Assembly: GCF_004361065.1 (NCBI RefSeq) | Contig: NZ_SELT01000006.1 | Location: forward strand, 1-64,000 | Source of the DNA: Cognatilysobacter terrigena | Lineage (GTDB): Bacteria; Pseudomonadota; Gammaproteobacteria; Xanthomonadales; Xanthomonadaceae | Length of the DNA stretch: 64,000 nucleotides | Direction of reading: 5' to 3' | Shown here: piece after piece, positions 16,392-25,577 of the stretch | How the letters are laid out: each line of letters starts with the position of its first letter | How positions within the stretch are numbered: the first letter of the stretch is position 1 | Translations under genes and position numbers: made by a program | Notes under the pieces: model-generated | What the model was told of the DNA's origin: nothing | What the model saw: only the letters and a program-made list of their open reading frames with translations | Database searches by the model: none

Positions 16392-18344
16392 ATGCGCCCT
16401 GTTGCCCGCGTCCTCCTCCTGATCCTGGCCTTGCTCGCCGCCCCTGCGCTTTGGGCGACGGACGCCGCGACCGAGGCCCGGCAGGCGTGGCAGCTGCTGG
16501 AATACATCGCCGTCGACTACGGTGGCGCCGTCGATGCACGTGGCGACGTGGCCAACGCCGGTGAATACGCGGAGATGCAGGAATTCGCATCGACGATCGG
16601 CCAGAAGCTGGCGGCGCTGCCCGCTGCGCCGGGGAAGGCCGAGCGCATCGCCGGGGCAGGGCAGCTGCAACGACTCGTTGCCGAACGCGCCGCGCCCGCT
16701 GCCGTCGCGAGCGCCGCCCACGCGCTCGCCCGCCAGGTCCTGGAGGCGTATCCGATCGACGCGGTTCCCGAATCCGCGCCCGACCGTGCACGCGGCGCGG
16801 CGCTGTACGCCGCGCAGTGCAGCGCGTGTCACGGCGGTACCGGTGCGGGCGACGGCCCGGCGGCCGCCTCGCTGGATCCGCGACCGGTGGCGTTCACCGA
16901 CCACGGCCGCGCGATCCAGCGTTCGCCGCTCGCGCTTTACCAGGTCATTTCCCAAGGCTTGAGCGGGACGGCGATGCCCAGTTTTGCCGGGTTGCCGGCG
17001 CAGCAACGCTGGGACCTCGCGTTCTACGTCGGCGGCCTGTCCGCCGATGATGCGTTGCGCACTCGCGGGCAACAGCTCTGGGCGGCGAACGCGGCCGCAC
17101 GCGCAGCCGTGCCCGACCTCGCGAGCCTGGCGCAGTCGCGCGAGGACGATCTGGCCCTGCGCTTGGGCGCCGAAAACGCGCGCGCCATCACCGCCTACCT
17201 GCGGGCCAACCCTGGCGCCCTGGCCCCGGCGGCGTCGCCGCGCGCGTCCTCGCCGGGCCCGACGCTCGCCGTGGCACGCCAGCGCCTGGCCGAGGCCGTC
17301 GAGAGCTACGACCCGGCGCAGCCCGCGCAGGCGGCGCAGCGCGCGCTTTCGGCCTACCTCGACGGCATCGAGCCGATCGAACCCACGCTCGCCACGCGCG
17401 ATCCCGCGCTGTTGCGCGAAATCGAGGCCGCCATGTCCGAGCTGCGCACCCGCATCCAGGCGCGCGCGCCGGTGCGCGAGGTACGTGCGCAAGCCGATGC
17501 GGTTCGGGGCGTGTTTGATCGCATCGAAGTCGCTCTGGCCGACAAGACGACGTCATCGGCCGCCGCGTTCGCGGGCAGTTTCACCATCCTCGTGCGCGAA
17601 GGCCTGGAAGCGCTGCTGATCGTGGTCGGCATGCTGGCCTTCCTGCGCAAGGCCCAGCGCGCGGATGCCATCCGCTACGTGCATGCCGGATGGGTGGGTG
17701 CGTTGCTCGCCGGCGGCGTCACCTGGGCGGCCGCCACGTACCTCGTCGGCATCAGCGGCGCGAACCGCGAAGTGACCGAGGGACTTTCATCGCTGTTCGC
17801 GGCGCTCGTCCTCCTGAGCGTCGGGATCTGGATGCACGGCAAGAGCGCCGCGGGGCGTTGGCAGCAATACCTCAGCGAGCGGATGTCCGCGGTGCTCACC
17901 GGGCGCTCGGCGATGTTCCTGTTTGGACTGTCCTTCATCGCCGTGTATCGCGAAGTCTTCGAGACCATCCTGTTCTACGCCGCGATGTGGACCCCGCAGG
18001 ACAGCGCCGCGATCGTCGGGGGCCTCGCTGCGGGCATCGGCTTGCTGGCCGTGATCGCCTGGGCGCTGCTGCGCGCCGGCATGCGCCTGCCGGTCGGCAC
18101 GTTCTTCTCGGTGAGCGCCGTGCTCATCGCGATCCTCGCGGTCGTGCTGGCCGGCAAGGGCACCGCGGCACTCCAGGAAGCCGGATGGATTTCCCAGACC
18201 GTGCTGCATGCACCGCGCGTTGATTGGCTGGGCCTGTATCCCACCGCACAATCGCTCGTCGCCCAGCTCGCCGTCGCGGTAATCGCCGGTCTCGGCTACC
18301 TCTGGGCGGCGCGCGCGCCGCAGGCCACCGGGAAGGGGCGCTGA
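16392..18344 (+). CDS. Cytochrome c-FTR1 permease fusion (PbrT-like)
   Basis: 650 residues. A signal peptide (MRPVARVLLLILALLAAPALWA) leads into a periplasmic domain with one haem motif C143-SACH147, then, after a helical linker, an FTR1-type membrane domain of about seven helices (about 395-640). Two REXXE motifs expected of FTR1 permeases are present: REGLE at 402-406 and REVFE at 520-524. Proteins with this layout include PbrT, linked to Pb(II) uptake, and bacterial iron permeases. It is under the MerR promoter just upstream and followed by a CDF-like gene. The substrate (Pb, Fe or other divalent ion) cannot be decided from sequence. Confidence 0.87.
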   Translation: MRPVARVLLLILALLAAPALWATDAATEARQAWQLLEYIAVDYGGAVDARGDVANAGEYAEMQEFASTIGQKLAALPAAPGKAERIAGAGQLQRLVAERAAPAAVASAAHALARQVLEAYPIDAVPESAPDRARGAALYAAQCSACHGGTGAGDGPAAASLDPRPVAFTDHGRAIQRSPLALYQVISQGLSGTAMPSFAGLPAQQRWDLAFYVGGLSADDALRTRGQQLWAANAAARAAVPDLASLAQSREDDLALRLGAENARAITAYLRANPGALAPAASPRASSPGPTLAVARQRLAEAVESYDPAQPAQAAQRALSAYLDGIEPIEPTLATRDPALLREIEAAMSELRTRIQARAPVREVRAQADAVRGVFDRIEVALADKTTSSAAAFAGSFTILVREGLEALLIVVGMLAFLRKAQRADAIRYVHAGWVGALLAGGVTWAAATYLVGISGANREVTEGLSSLFAALVLLSVGIWMHGKSAAGRWQQYLSERMSAVLTGRSAMFLFGLSFIAVYREVFETILFYAAMWTPQDSAAIVGGLAAGIGLLAVIAWALLRAGMRLPVGTFFSVSAVLIAILAVVLAGKGTAALQEAGWISQTVLHAPRVDWLGLYPTAQSLVAQLAVAVIAGLGYLWAARAPQATGKGR

Positions 18345-18346
18345 GC

Positions 18347-18970
18347 ATGTCCGACTGCGGCTGCCATCTCGAGGCGCAGACGGCGGCCGAGCGCCGCACG
18401 CTCAGGGTGGCGCTCGTCCTGAACGCGACCATGGCCGTGCTGGGCGCGCTGGCCGCCTGGTGGGCGCACTCCTCGGGATTGCTCGCCGACGCGCTCGACA
18501 TGCTGTCGGACGCCACCGCCTACGCGATCGGGCTGGCGGCGTTGGGCCGCAGCGGGATGTTCAAGCGGCGTGCCGCTGGACTAAGTGGCGCGGTGCTTGG
18601 CGCCCTGGGCTTGGGCGTGCTGGTCGAAGTCGGCCGTCGATACGTAGACGGTGCCGAGCCCGTCGGCGGTTGGATGATCGCGACCGCGTGCCTTTCGCTC
18701 GCCGTCAACCTGTACGTCCTGCGCTCGCTCGCCGCGTTCCGCACCGGCGAAGTCCATCTTCGAGCGAGCTGGATCTTCACGCGCGCCGATGTGGTCGCCA
18801 ACGTCGGCGTACTGCTGGCGGGCGTGCTGGTGACACTGACCGGATCGGCCACCCCGGACCTCGTCATTGGCGCGGTGATCGGTCTGTACATCCTGAAGGA
18901 GGCCATCGAAATCCTTCGCCAGGCCACGAGCACTGCTGCGGCGCCGACTCCCGGTGAAAACGGTGGTTGA
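18347..18970 (+). CDS. CDF-like cation transporter, short form
   Basis: 207 residues with about six hydrophobic segments. The second carries LLADALDMLSDATAYAIG, matching the metal-site D-x3-D pattern of cation diffusion facilitators, and a later one carries TRADVVANVGVLLAG. The N-terminus has MSDCGCH, a possible metal grip. The usual cytosolic C-terminal domain is missing, so it is shorter than ordinary CDF pumps (about 300). It starts two bases after the stop of the FTR1 gene and is probably cotranscribed under MerR control. Confidence 0.82.
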   Translation: MSDCGCHLEAQTAAERRTLRVALVLNATMAVLGALAAWWAHSSGLLADALDMLSDATAYAIGLAALGRSGMFKRRAAGLSGAVLGALGLGVLVEVGRRYVDGAEPVGGWMIATACLSLAVNLYVLRSLAAFRTGEVHLRASWIFTRADVVANVGVLLAGVLVTLTGSATPDLVIGAVIGLYILKEAIEILRQATSTAAAPTPGENGG

Positions 18971-19008
18971 AATAGTATCCCTGCGAGTTCACCGGTAATC
19001 TGCCCCCG

Positions 19009-19401
19009 ATGACGTCCCGAATCCGCCGCCGCTGCGCATCTACGATTCGCCTTCTGGCGATCGTGCTGTTCGCGTTGGCGTTGCTGCTGCGCCCGGTTGT
19101 CGACTCCGTCAGCGAGTTGCACGAGTTTGCACATGGCGGGCACGGCAGCGTTGAGTACAGCTCGGCCGACACGAGGGGAATGTCCACGTCCGGGCCCGCC
19201 GCCGGCGAGGGCAGGCAGGCCGCGTCGCTTCACAGTCTGCTGAGCTTTGTGCATTGCTGCGGCACAACCTTGGCCGCGCTGCCGGCGGTCGGTTTCCAGC
19301 CGCTTTCCGAACTGCAGGCCGATGCCCCGGCGGGCGCTTTGCCGCGGGCGCACCGCGTCGCCCCTCTGATCAGTCCCTTCCGACCTCCGATTACGGCCTG
19401 A
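19009..19401 (+). CDS. Small secreted protein leading the czc operon (CzcI-like)
   Basis: 130 residues: basic start, a single hydrophobic segment (LLAIVLFALALLLRPVVDSV), then a periplasmic part with HEFAHGGHG and FVHCCGT, no recognised domain. Small proteins with His/Cys motifs stand at the head of many czc/cus operons (CzcI type) and are proposed to modulate the efflux system. The same position before the second RND operon is taken by the gene at 29587. Real coding is likely but function is only positional. Confidence 0.6.
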   Translation: MTSRIRRRCASTIRLLAIVLFALALLLRPVVDSVSELHEFAHGGHGSVEYSSADTRGMSTSGPAAGEGRQAASLHSLLSFVHCCGTTLAALPAVGFQPLSELQADAPAGALPRAHRVAPLISPFRPPITA

Positions 19402-19460
19402 CCACTGCGCGCCCCCGTGCGGGGCCACCCGGTTTGCCGTCTTCTTCGGAGTGATCATCC

Positions 19461-20768
19461 ATGTTCTTGCGACTCGCAGCGTCTGCTGCGTGCGTCGCCG
19501 TGCTGTGTGCGCCCTGCGCCCTGCACGCCGCGCCGCCCGACCTATCAGCCATTCCCGCCGCACCTGTGCCGCCCGCTGTGCCGGCGTTGGCGACGACGCT
19601 GGCGCCACTATCCCTGCGCGAGGCGATGCGCGCGGCATGGGAGCACCATCCGGCGGCCACGTCGGCAAGGGCGCAACAGGCCGCTGCGCGTGCCCGCCTC
19701 GATGCTGCAGGCAGGCCGCTGTACAACCCCGAGGTTGAGGTCGCGGTCGACAAGGAGGGCCCGGACACCAGTGTCACCGGCGGCCTGAGCCTGACACTCG
19801 ACTGGCACGACAAGCGCGGCGCCCGCCGTGATGCCGCGGCGGCGCGGTTGACGCAGGCCGAAATGACGGCGCGCCGCATCCAGCGCGACTTCGTGCGCCA
19901 GTGGTTCGCCAGCTGGGCGGATTTGCAGACCGCGCGCCAGCGCGTCGCGACCGGAGAACGGCGTCTGGCGCTGGTCACGCGGTTCGTCGAAGTGGCCCGC
20001 CGGCAGTTCGTGGCGCAGGACATCTCGGGCCTTGAGCGTGACTTTGCCCAGCTCGCTCTTGACGAGGCGCGTGCCGAGCAATCCCGGCTGCTCGCCGAGG
20101 TCGCTGACGCCGAAGCGCGGTTTCGCAGTGTCGGTGGCGATCCGGCCACCGTCGCGGTGGACACGCTTCCCACCGACCGGTTGCCGCGGCAGGCTCCAGC
20201 AATGGGCGATGTGGGGCAACTGCCCGACCTTCAGATCGCCGAAGCCGCCGCGTTGGCCGCCGAGCGCGACATCACGGTCGCCCAGCGAAACCGGCGGGGC
20301 GATCCCACCGTCGCCGTCCGGGCGGGCCGCATCGACGTGGACGGGCTGCAGGACAACGTGCTCGGCGCATCGGTGAGCATCCCGCTGTTCGTGCGCAACA
20401 GCTACCGCGCGGAAGTCACCGCGGCGCAGGCCGACGCGCAGGTGGCGGGCGCCGACGCCGCGCGTATCCGCCTCGAACTGGAGTCCGAGCGCCTGCGTGC
20501 GGTGTCGACCTACGCGGCGACCCGGGAGGCGTGGGCGCGGTGGGAAGCCAGCCGCGGGACCGATGTCGAGCGCCGCACCGGCCTTCTCGAGCGCCTTCTG
20601 CGCGAAGGCGAGCTCTCGCCGTCCGACTACCTGGTGCAACTGCGGCAAACGCTGGACACCCAGCTCGCGGGCGCCGAACTCGAAGCGCGCGTCTGGCGCG
20701 CCTGGACCGATTACCTCGCCGCCACCGGACAGCTCGAACGCTGGGCCGGGCTGGAGGCCACCCCATGA
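19461..20768 (+). CDS. czcC: CzcC-type outer-membrane efflux protein
   Basis: 435 residues with a signal peptide (MFLRLAASAACVAVLCAPCALHA) and the two-fold TolC-family repeat: LSLREAMRAAWEHHPAATSARAQ opening the first helical barrel and DITVAQRNRRGDPTVAVRAG with VSIPLFVRNSYRAEV in the second. It forms the outer-membrane channel of a CzcCBA heavy-metal efflux complex. Its stop overlaps the czcB start (20765-20768). Confidence 0.9.
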   Translation: MFLRLAASAACVAVLCAPCALHAAPPDLSAIPAAPVPPAVPALATTLAPLSLREAMRAAWEHHPAATSARAQQAAARARLDAAGRPLYNPEVEVAVDKEGPDTSVTGGLSLTLDWHDKRGARRDAAAARLTQAEMTARRIQRDFVRQWFASWADLQTARQRVATGERRLALVTRFVEVARRQFVAQDISGLERDFAQLALDEARAEQSRLLAEVADAEARFRSVGGDPATVAVDTLPTDRLPRQAPAMGDVGQLPDLQIAEAAALAAERDITVAQRNRRGDPTVAVRAGRIDVDGLQDNVLGASVSIPLFVRNSYRAEVTAAQADAQVAGADAARIRLELESERLRAVSTYAATREAWARWEASRGTDVERRTGLLERLLREGELSPSDYLVQLRQTLDTQLAGAELEARVWRAWTDYLAATGQLERWAGLEATP

Positions 20769-21907
20769 GAACGAATCCCATGCTTCGATTTTCAACCCTG
20801 GCCGTGGCGCTCGCTCTGAGCTTGGCATTGCCCGGTTGCAAGAAAGAGTCCGAGGTTGCCCCAGCCGAGGCAACCCCTGCGCAGGCCGAGGAGGCCGCGC
20901 CTTCAGCGATCAAGCTCGACCCGGCTGCATTACAGTCCGCCGGCATCAAACTCGAAACGTTGCGACCGTCCTCGCTCAGCGAACAGCTGCGCGCACCGGG
21001 CGAGGTGATCGACAACTCCTACAACACCACGCTGATCACGCCGCGCGTCGAGTCGTTGATCGTGCGCCGCCACGCCAAGCTCGGCGATGAAGTGCGGGCC
21101 GGTGCGCCACTGGTGACGCTTGCCAGCGTTGATGTTTCGGATGCACAAGCCGACCTTCGCATCGCGGAGCAGGAATATCGCCGCATGGCCGCCCTCGGAC
21201 CCGAAGCCGTGGCGGGCCGCCGCATCATGGAAGCGCGCGTCGCCCTCGACCGCGCACGCGCCAAGGCGCAGGCGTATGGGTTGCCCGGCACGGCGACGGG
21301 CACGGTCAACGGGCAGTTCACCCTGACCGCACCGCACGCCGGGCGTATTACCGAAGACAGTTTCGTTGTGGGCGAGCGCGTCGAGCCGGGCAAGGCGTTG
21401 TATCGCCTTGTCGAAGAATCGACGGTCTGGGTCGATGCACGCTTGCCGGCAGGAAGCGTCGCGCGCATCGAGTCCGGTCGCGCGGCGACGGTCCTGTTCA
21501 ATGGCCAGCGTCTGCCGGGTACCGTGTTGCTGAGCGCGCACCGCACGTCGGATGCAACGCGCAATGCCACCGTGCGCGTGGAAGTGGCCAACAAGGGCGA
21601 CACCCTGCACGGCGGTGACTTCGTCGAAGTCTTCTTCGACGCCGGCTCCAATGCGAGCGTTGGCAACCGCAGCGTCACCGAACTGACCGTACCGAGCGAC
21701 GCGCTCGTGCAGCTGCAGGGCGAAACGGTGGTGTTCCGACGCAACGCCACGGGCGCGCTCGAGCCGGTGCCCGTGCGCGTCGGCGAGGCGATCGGTGATC
21801 GAACGATCGTGCGCGAGGGCCTCAAAGCCGGCGACGTCGTCGTCGCCACGGGCGCATTCACGCTGAAGTCGCAGATGCTGAAGTCGCAACTGGGAGAGGA
21901 CGAATGA
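20765..21907 (+). CDS. czcB: CzcB-type periplasmic adaptor (membrane fusion protein)
   Basis: 380-residue lipoprotein (lipobox LALPGC) linking the RND pump to the outer-membrane channel. Lipoyl/barrel halves are visible (PRVESLIVRRHAKLGDEVRAGAPLVTLAS and FTLTAPHAGRITEDSFVVGERVEPG) around a short helical hairpin; the C-terminal beta-barrel and membrane-proximal region follow (VPSDALVQLQGETVVF). No heavy-metal-binding YDPM/CPMHP domain is present, in contrast to the CusB-like protein at 31412. Confidence 0.9.
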   Translation: MRTNPMLRFSTLAVALALSLALPGCKKESEVAPAEATPAQAEEAAPSAIKLDPAALQSAGIKLETLRPSSLSEQLRAPGEVIDNSYNTTLITPRVESLIVRRHAKLGDEVRAGAPLVTLASVDVSDAQADLRIAEQEYRRMAALGPEAVAGRRIMEARVALDRARAKAQAYGLPGTATGTVNGQFTLTAPHAGRITEDSFVVGERVEPGKALYRLVEESTVWVDARLPAGSVARIESGRAATVLFNGQRLPGTVLLSAHRTSDATRNATVRVEVANKGDTLHGGDFVEVFFDAGSNASVGNRSVTELTVPSDALVQLQGETVVFRRNATGALEPVPVRVGEAIGDRTIVREGLKAGDVVVATGAFTLKSQMLKSQLGEDE

Positions 21908-21944
21908 GCCGTCTGCCCCTGCTGCGTGGAACGGGAGGCAGCTC

Positions 21945-24900
21945 ATGCTGAACCGCCTCGTCGAAGCTTCGCTTCGGTACAAGTTCCTGGTCATCATCAT
22001 CTTCGCCGTGGTCGCGTTCCTCGGCATGAACGCCGTGCGCAACGTGCCCATCGATGCGTTCCCGGACGTGACGCCCGTGCAGGTGAACGTCTACACCGAG
22101 TCCCCGGGCCTGGCCGCCGAAGACATCGAAGAGCTGCTCACCACGCCGGTGGAGTCGGCGCTCGCGGGGCTGCCGAAGGTCCAGGAAATCCGCTCGGTCT
22201 CGCTGTTCGGCCTGTCGTTCGTGTCGGTCTATTTCCAGGACGACATGGACATCTACTTCGCCCGCCAGCTGGTCGGCGAGCGCCTGCAGGAAATCGGCGA
22301 CCGTCTGCCCGAAGGCTACGGCAAGCCTTCCATGGGGCCGAACACCTCGGGCCTCGGCCAGGTTTACTGGTACACGGTCGAGCGTGCCAAGGGCGTTTCC
22401 AAAGAGCAGGTCACTGACATGGACCTGCGCACATGGCAGGAGTGGACCGTGCGGCTGATCCTGCGCACGGCGCCCGGCGTCGATGATGTGAGCTCCTGGG
22501 GCGGCGGCGAGCGCCAGTACCAGGTACAGATCGATCCGCAACGGCTCTACGCGCGCGGGCTTGGCTTCAAAGACGTCATAGACGCGCTGCCGGCGAACAA
22601 CGGGCAGGTTGGCGGCAACGTCATGGACGTGGGCCGGGAACAATTCCTGGTGCGCGGTCTGGGGCTGCTTAAGAGTAAGGAGGACATCGGCGCGATCGTG
22701 CTCAAGGCCGAGGATGGCGTGCCGGTATTCCTGCGCGACGTCGCGGCCGTGGTCGAGGCGCCTGCGCCGCGGTTCGGCGCCGTCACCCGCGACGGCCAGG
22801 AAGTCGTGATGGGGCAGGCGCTCGCGCGTATTGGCGAAAACGCCAAGGACGTGGTCGAGGCCGTCAAGGCGAAGGTCGACACCGCGCGTGCGGCCCTACC
22901 CAAGACGATGGTGCTGCGGCCCATTTACGAGCGCACCGACCTAGTGAACAAGGCGGTCGAAACGGCAGTGCGCGCCCTGGTCGAGGGCTCGCTGCTGGTT
23001 GCCGTGATCCTCTTCCTGTTCCTGGGCGAGGTGCGGTCGGCGCTGGTGGTCGTGATCACGCTGCCACTCGCGATGCTCATCGCCTTCATCGGCATGGGAC
23101 AGGTTGGCCTGTCGGCGAACCTGATGTCGCTCGCCGGCCTCGCGATCGGCATCGGCATGATGGTCGATGGCGCGGTCGTCATGGTCGAGAACGCCTTCCG
23201 GATCATGGCCGAGCGGCTCGAGCATGGCGAGAAAGTGGACCGCACTTCGGCAGTGCTGGCGGCAGCGAAGGAGGTTGCCAACCCAATTGCCTTCGCGATC
23301 ATCATCATCATCGTGGTGTTCCTGCCGCTGTTCTCGCTGGAGGGCCTCGAGGGCAAGATGTTCAAGCCGATGGCCTTCAACATCGCGTTCGCGATGGCGG
23401 GCTCGCTGATCCTGAGCCTCACGCTGATCCCTGTGCTCGCGGCCCTGATCCTCAAGCCCAAGCCCGAGCGCGACACATGGCTCGTCGCCAGGATCAAGCG
23501 CGTGTACGGGCCACTGCTTGGCAAGGCGCTGGCGCGGAAAAAGGTCGTCGTCATCAGTGCGATCGCCGCGCTGGTCGGCAGTCTTGCGATCTTCCCGTTC
23601 CTGGGCAAGGAGTTCATGCCGCAGTTGCAGGAAGGCTCGATCATGTGGCGCGTTACGGGTATTCCGTCGACGTCGCTCGACGAATCGATCCGCACCAGCA
23701 ACACGATCGCCGCGGCCTTCAAGAGGTTTCCGGAGGTGGAAACCACGCTCGCCATGATTGGCCGCGCCGAGAAGGGCGAGACGGCCGACGTCAATTACAT
23801 GGAGATCTACACGGCCCTGCGGCCCGAGGACGAGTGGACGTCCGGGCGTGACATCAAGCAACTCGAAGCGGACATGCAGAAGACGCTGGAAGAGGTCGTA
23901 CCCAATGTCGTACCCGGGTACACCCAGCCCATCCAGATGCGCGTCGAAGAGCTTATGTCGGGCGTGCGCGCAACGCTCGCGCTCAAACTCTATGGCGAGA
24001 ACCTAGGCGAGCTCGATCGACTCAGCGGGCGCGTCAAGACGGCGCTCGAGAAGGTGCCGGGCGTCGCGGACCTCGCGCTCGAGGCCAACATCGGCAAGCC
24101 GCAGATCCGCATCCGCGTCAATCGCGACGAGATGGCCCGGCACGGCATGAATGCGGAAGACGTGCTCACGATCGTTCGCAACGGCTTGGGCGGCGAACCC
24201 GTAAGCGTCCTGCTCGACGGCGTGAAACGGTTCGACATCGCAGTCCGGCTCGGCGACGAGAGCCGGGCGACCGTCGAAGATCTGCGCCGGATCCCCATGC
24301 GCACGGCAGCGGGGGCCTTGGTGCCCTTGTCGGAGGTAGCGACGATCGAGGTCGCCGAAGGCTATTCCTTCGTTCGTCGGGAGCAGCTGCAGCGCTATGC
24401 CGTGATCCAGATGGATGTCCGCGGACGCGACGTCGACAGCTTTGTCACGGACGCCAATGCCGCGCTCGCGAAAAGCGTGAAGCTGCCGCCGGGCTACTGG
24501 GTGGAGTGGGGCGGGGCGTTCGAGAACCAGCAGCGCGCCCTTGCAAAGCTGGCGCTGATCGTGCCGATCACGATCTTCTTCATCTTCGTGCTGCTCTACA
24601 CCGCGTTCAACTCACTTAAATACGCAGCGCTGATCCTGGCGAACGTGCCGTTCGCAACGATCGGCGGACTGATCGCGCTGTTCGTCACCGGTCAGTACCT
24701 CTCGGTGCCCTCGGCCATCGGATTCATCGCGGTGTTCGGCGTGGCGATGCTCAACGGCATCGTGCTGGTGAGCTTCCTTAACGAGTTGCGCGAGAAGGGC
24801 TTGTCGGTGCGTGAGGCCGTGGTGCAAGGCACCGCCATGCGGTTGCGACCGGTTCTGATGACTGCGAGCGTCGCGATCCTCGGGCTGGTTCCGATGCTGC

Positions 24901-25058
24901 TGTCATCCGGCGTTGGCGCGGAGACACAGCGACCGCTCGCGACGGTCGTTGTCGGTGGCCTCATCAGCTCGACGCTTCTGACGTTGATCCTGTTGCCCGT
25001 GCTCTACGAGTGGCTCGAGGACCGGGCCGAACGCCGCCGCCAGGAGGTCACCCCGTGA
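21945..25058 (+). CDS. czcA: CzcA-type heavy-metal RND efflux pump
   Basis: 1037-residue inner-membrane proton/cation antiporter with twelve helices and two large periplasmic loops. The TM4 signature reads GLAIGIGMMVDGAVVMVENAF. D408 and E415, essential in CzcA of Cupriavidus, are present at the same positions, but the position of its third acidic residue (402) is Gly. That variation is typical of pumps outside the classic Zn/Co/Cd HME1 class, so divalent specificity is probable but not proven. The methionine triad of CusA is absent. Confidence 0.92.
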   Translation: MLNRLVEASLRYKFLVIIIFAVVAFLGMNAVRNVPIDAFPDVTPVQVNVYTESPGLAAEDIEELLTTPVESALAGLPKVQEIRSVSLFGLSFVSVYFQDDMDIYFARQLVGERLQEIGDRLPEGYGKPSMGPNTSGLGQVYWYTVERAKGVSKEQVTDMDLRTWQEWTVRLILRTAPGVDDVSSWGGGERQYQVQIDPQRLYARGLGFKDVIDALPANNGQVGGNVMDVGREQFLVRGLGLLKSKEDIGAIVLKAEDGVPVFLRDVAAVVEAPAPRFGAVTRDGQEVVMGQALARIGENAKDVVEAVKAKVDTARAALPKTMVLRPIYERTDLVNKAVETAVRALVEGSLLVAVILFLFLGEVRSALVVVITLPLAMLIAFIGMGQVGLSANLMSLAGLAIGIGMMVDGAVVMVENAFRIMAERLEHGEKVDRTSAVLAAAKEVANPIAFAIIIIIVVFLPLFSLEGLEGKMFKPMAFNIAFAMAGSLILSLTLIPVLAALILKPKPERDTWLVARIKRVYGPLLGKALARKKVVVISAIAALVGSLAIFPFLGKEFMPQLQEGSIMWRVTGIPSTSLDESIRTSNTIAAAFKRFPEVETTLAMIGRAEKGETADVNYMEIYTALRPEDEWTSGRDIKQLEADMQKTLEEVVPNVVPGYTQPIQMRVEELMSGVRATLALKLYGENLGELDRLSGRVKTALEKVPGVADLALEANIGKPQIRIRVNRDEMARHGMNAEDVLTIVRNGLGGEPVSVLLDGVKRFDIAVRLGDESRATVEDLRRIPMRTAAGALVPLSEVATIEVAEGYSFVRREQLQRYAVIQMDVRGRDVDSFVTDANAALAKSVKLPPGYWVEWGGAFENQQRALAKLALIVPITIFFIFVLLYTAFNSLKYAALILANVPFATIGGLIALFVTGQYLSVPSAIGFIAVFGVAMLNGIVLVSFLNELREKGLSVREAVVQGTAMRLRPVLMTASVAILGLVPMLLSSGVGAETQRPLATVVVGGLISSTLLTLILLPVLYEWLEDRAERRRQEVTP

Positions 25059-25384
25059 AGCAGATCAAGGCCTACATCCATCGACACCGCGCCGCGGACC
25101 TCCTGCACCGACTCGGTGCGGGCGGGTTCGACCGGATCAGCGTGTTCGACGTCAAGGGGCTGCTGACGGCCCTCAATCGCCGTGAACAGCAGTATTCGGT
25201 CGAGTTCGGGGAGCCCATCGTCAACGAACTGCAGATCGAGATGTTCTGCGCCGACGGGGACGTCCCCCGAGCCGTGGAACTCTTCCGGCTGTACGGACGC
25301 ACCGGCCAGACCGACGCCGGTTGGATATACGTCCTGCCCGTCGAAGCAGCCCACCGGATCAGCGAAGACCCGGGTGCCGTGTGA
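25055..25384 (+). CDS. PII-like small protein of metal efflux operons
   Basis: 109 residues from a GTG start that overlaps the czcA stop (25055-25058). The opening VKQIKAYIHRHRAADLLHRLGAGGFDRISVFDVKGLL matches the first beta-alpha-beta unit of PII signalling proteins, and the C-terminal GQTDAGWIYVLPVEAAHRI matches their last unit, but the T-loop tyrosine region is not conserved. This looks like the PII-NG branch that is found beside CzcA/CusA-type pumps. It may sense a metabolite or metal and modulate the pump; that is inference. Confidence 0.75.
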   Translation: MKQIKAYIHRHRAADLLHRLGAGGFDRISVFDVKGLLTALNRREQQYSVEFGEPIVNELQIEMFCADGDVPRAVELFRLYGRTGQTDAGWIYVLPVEAAHRISEDPGAV

Positions 25385-25577
25385 TCAATGCCGCACGGCT
25401 GACGACCAAAGGTATTGAGGTCCGCACAGCTGACGGAGCTGCGCGCAGATGCGAGGGCACTGTGCTGCACCAAGCATGGCCACGCCCGGCCGGGAAGCGC
25501 GCCGGCAATTCAATCGTCCCGCACGTTCTGTCGCACCTGATTTCCGCGATCCGCCAATCTTTGAGAATTCCCACCCC

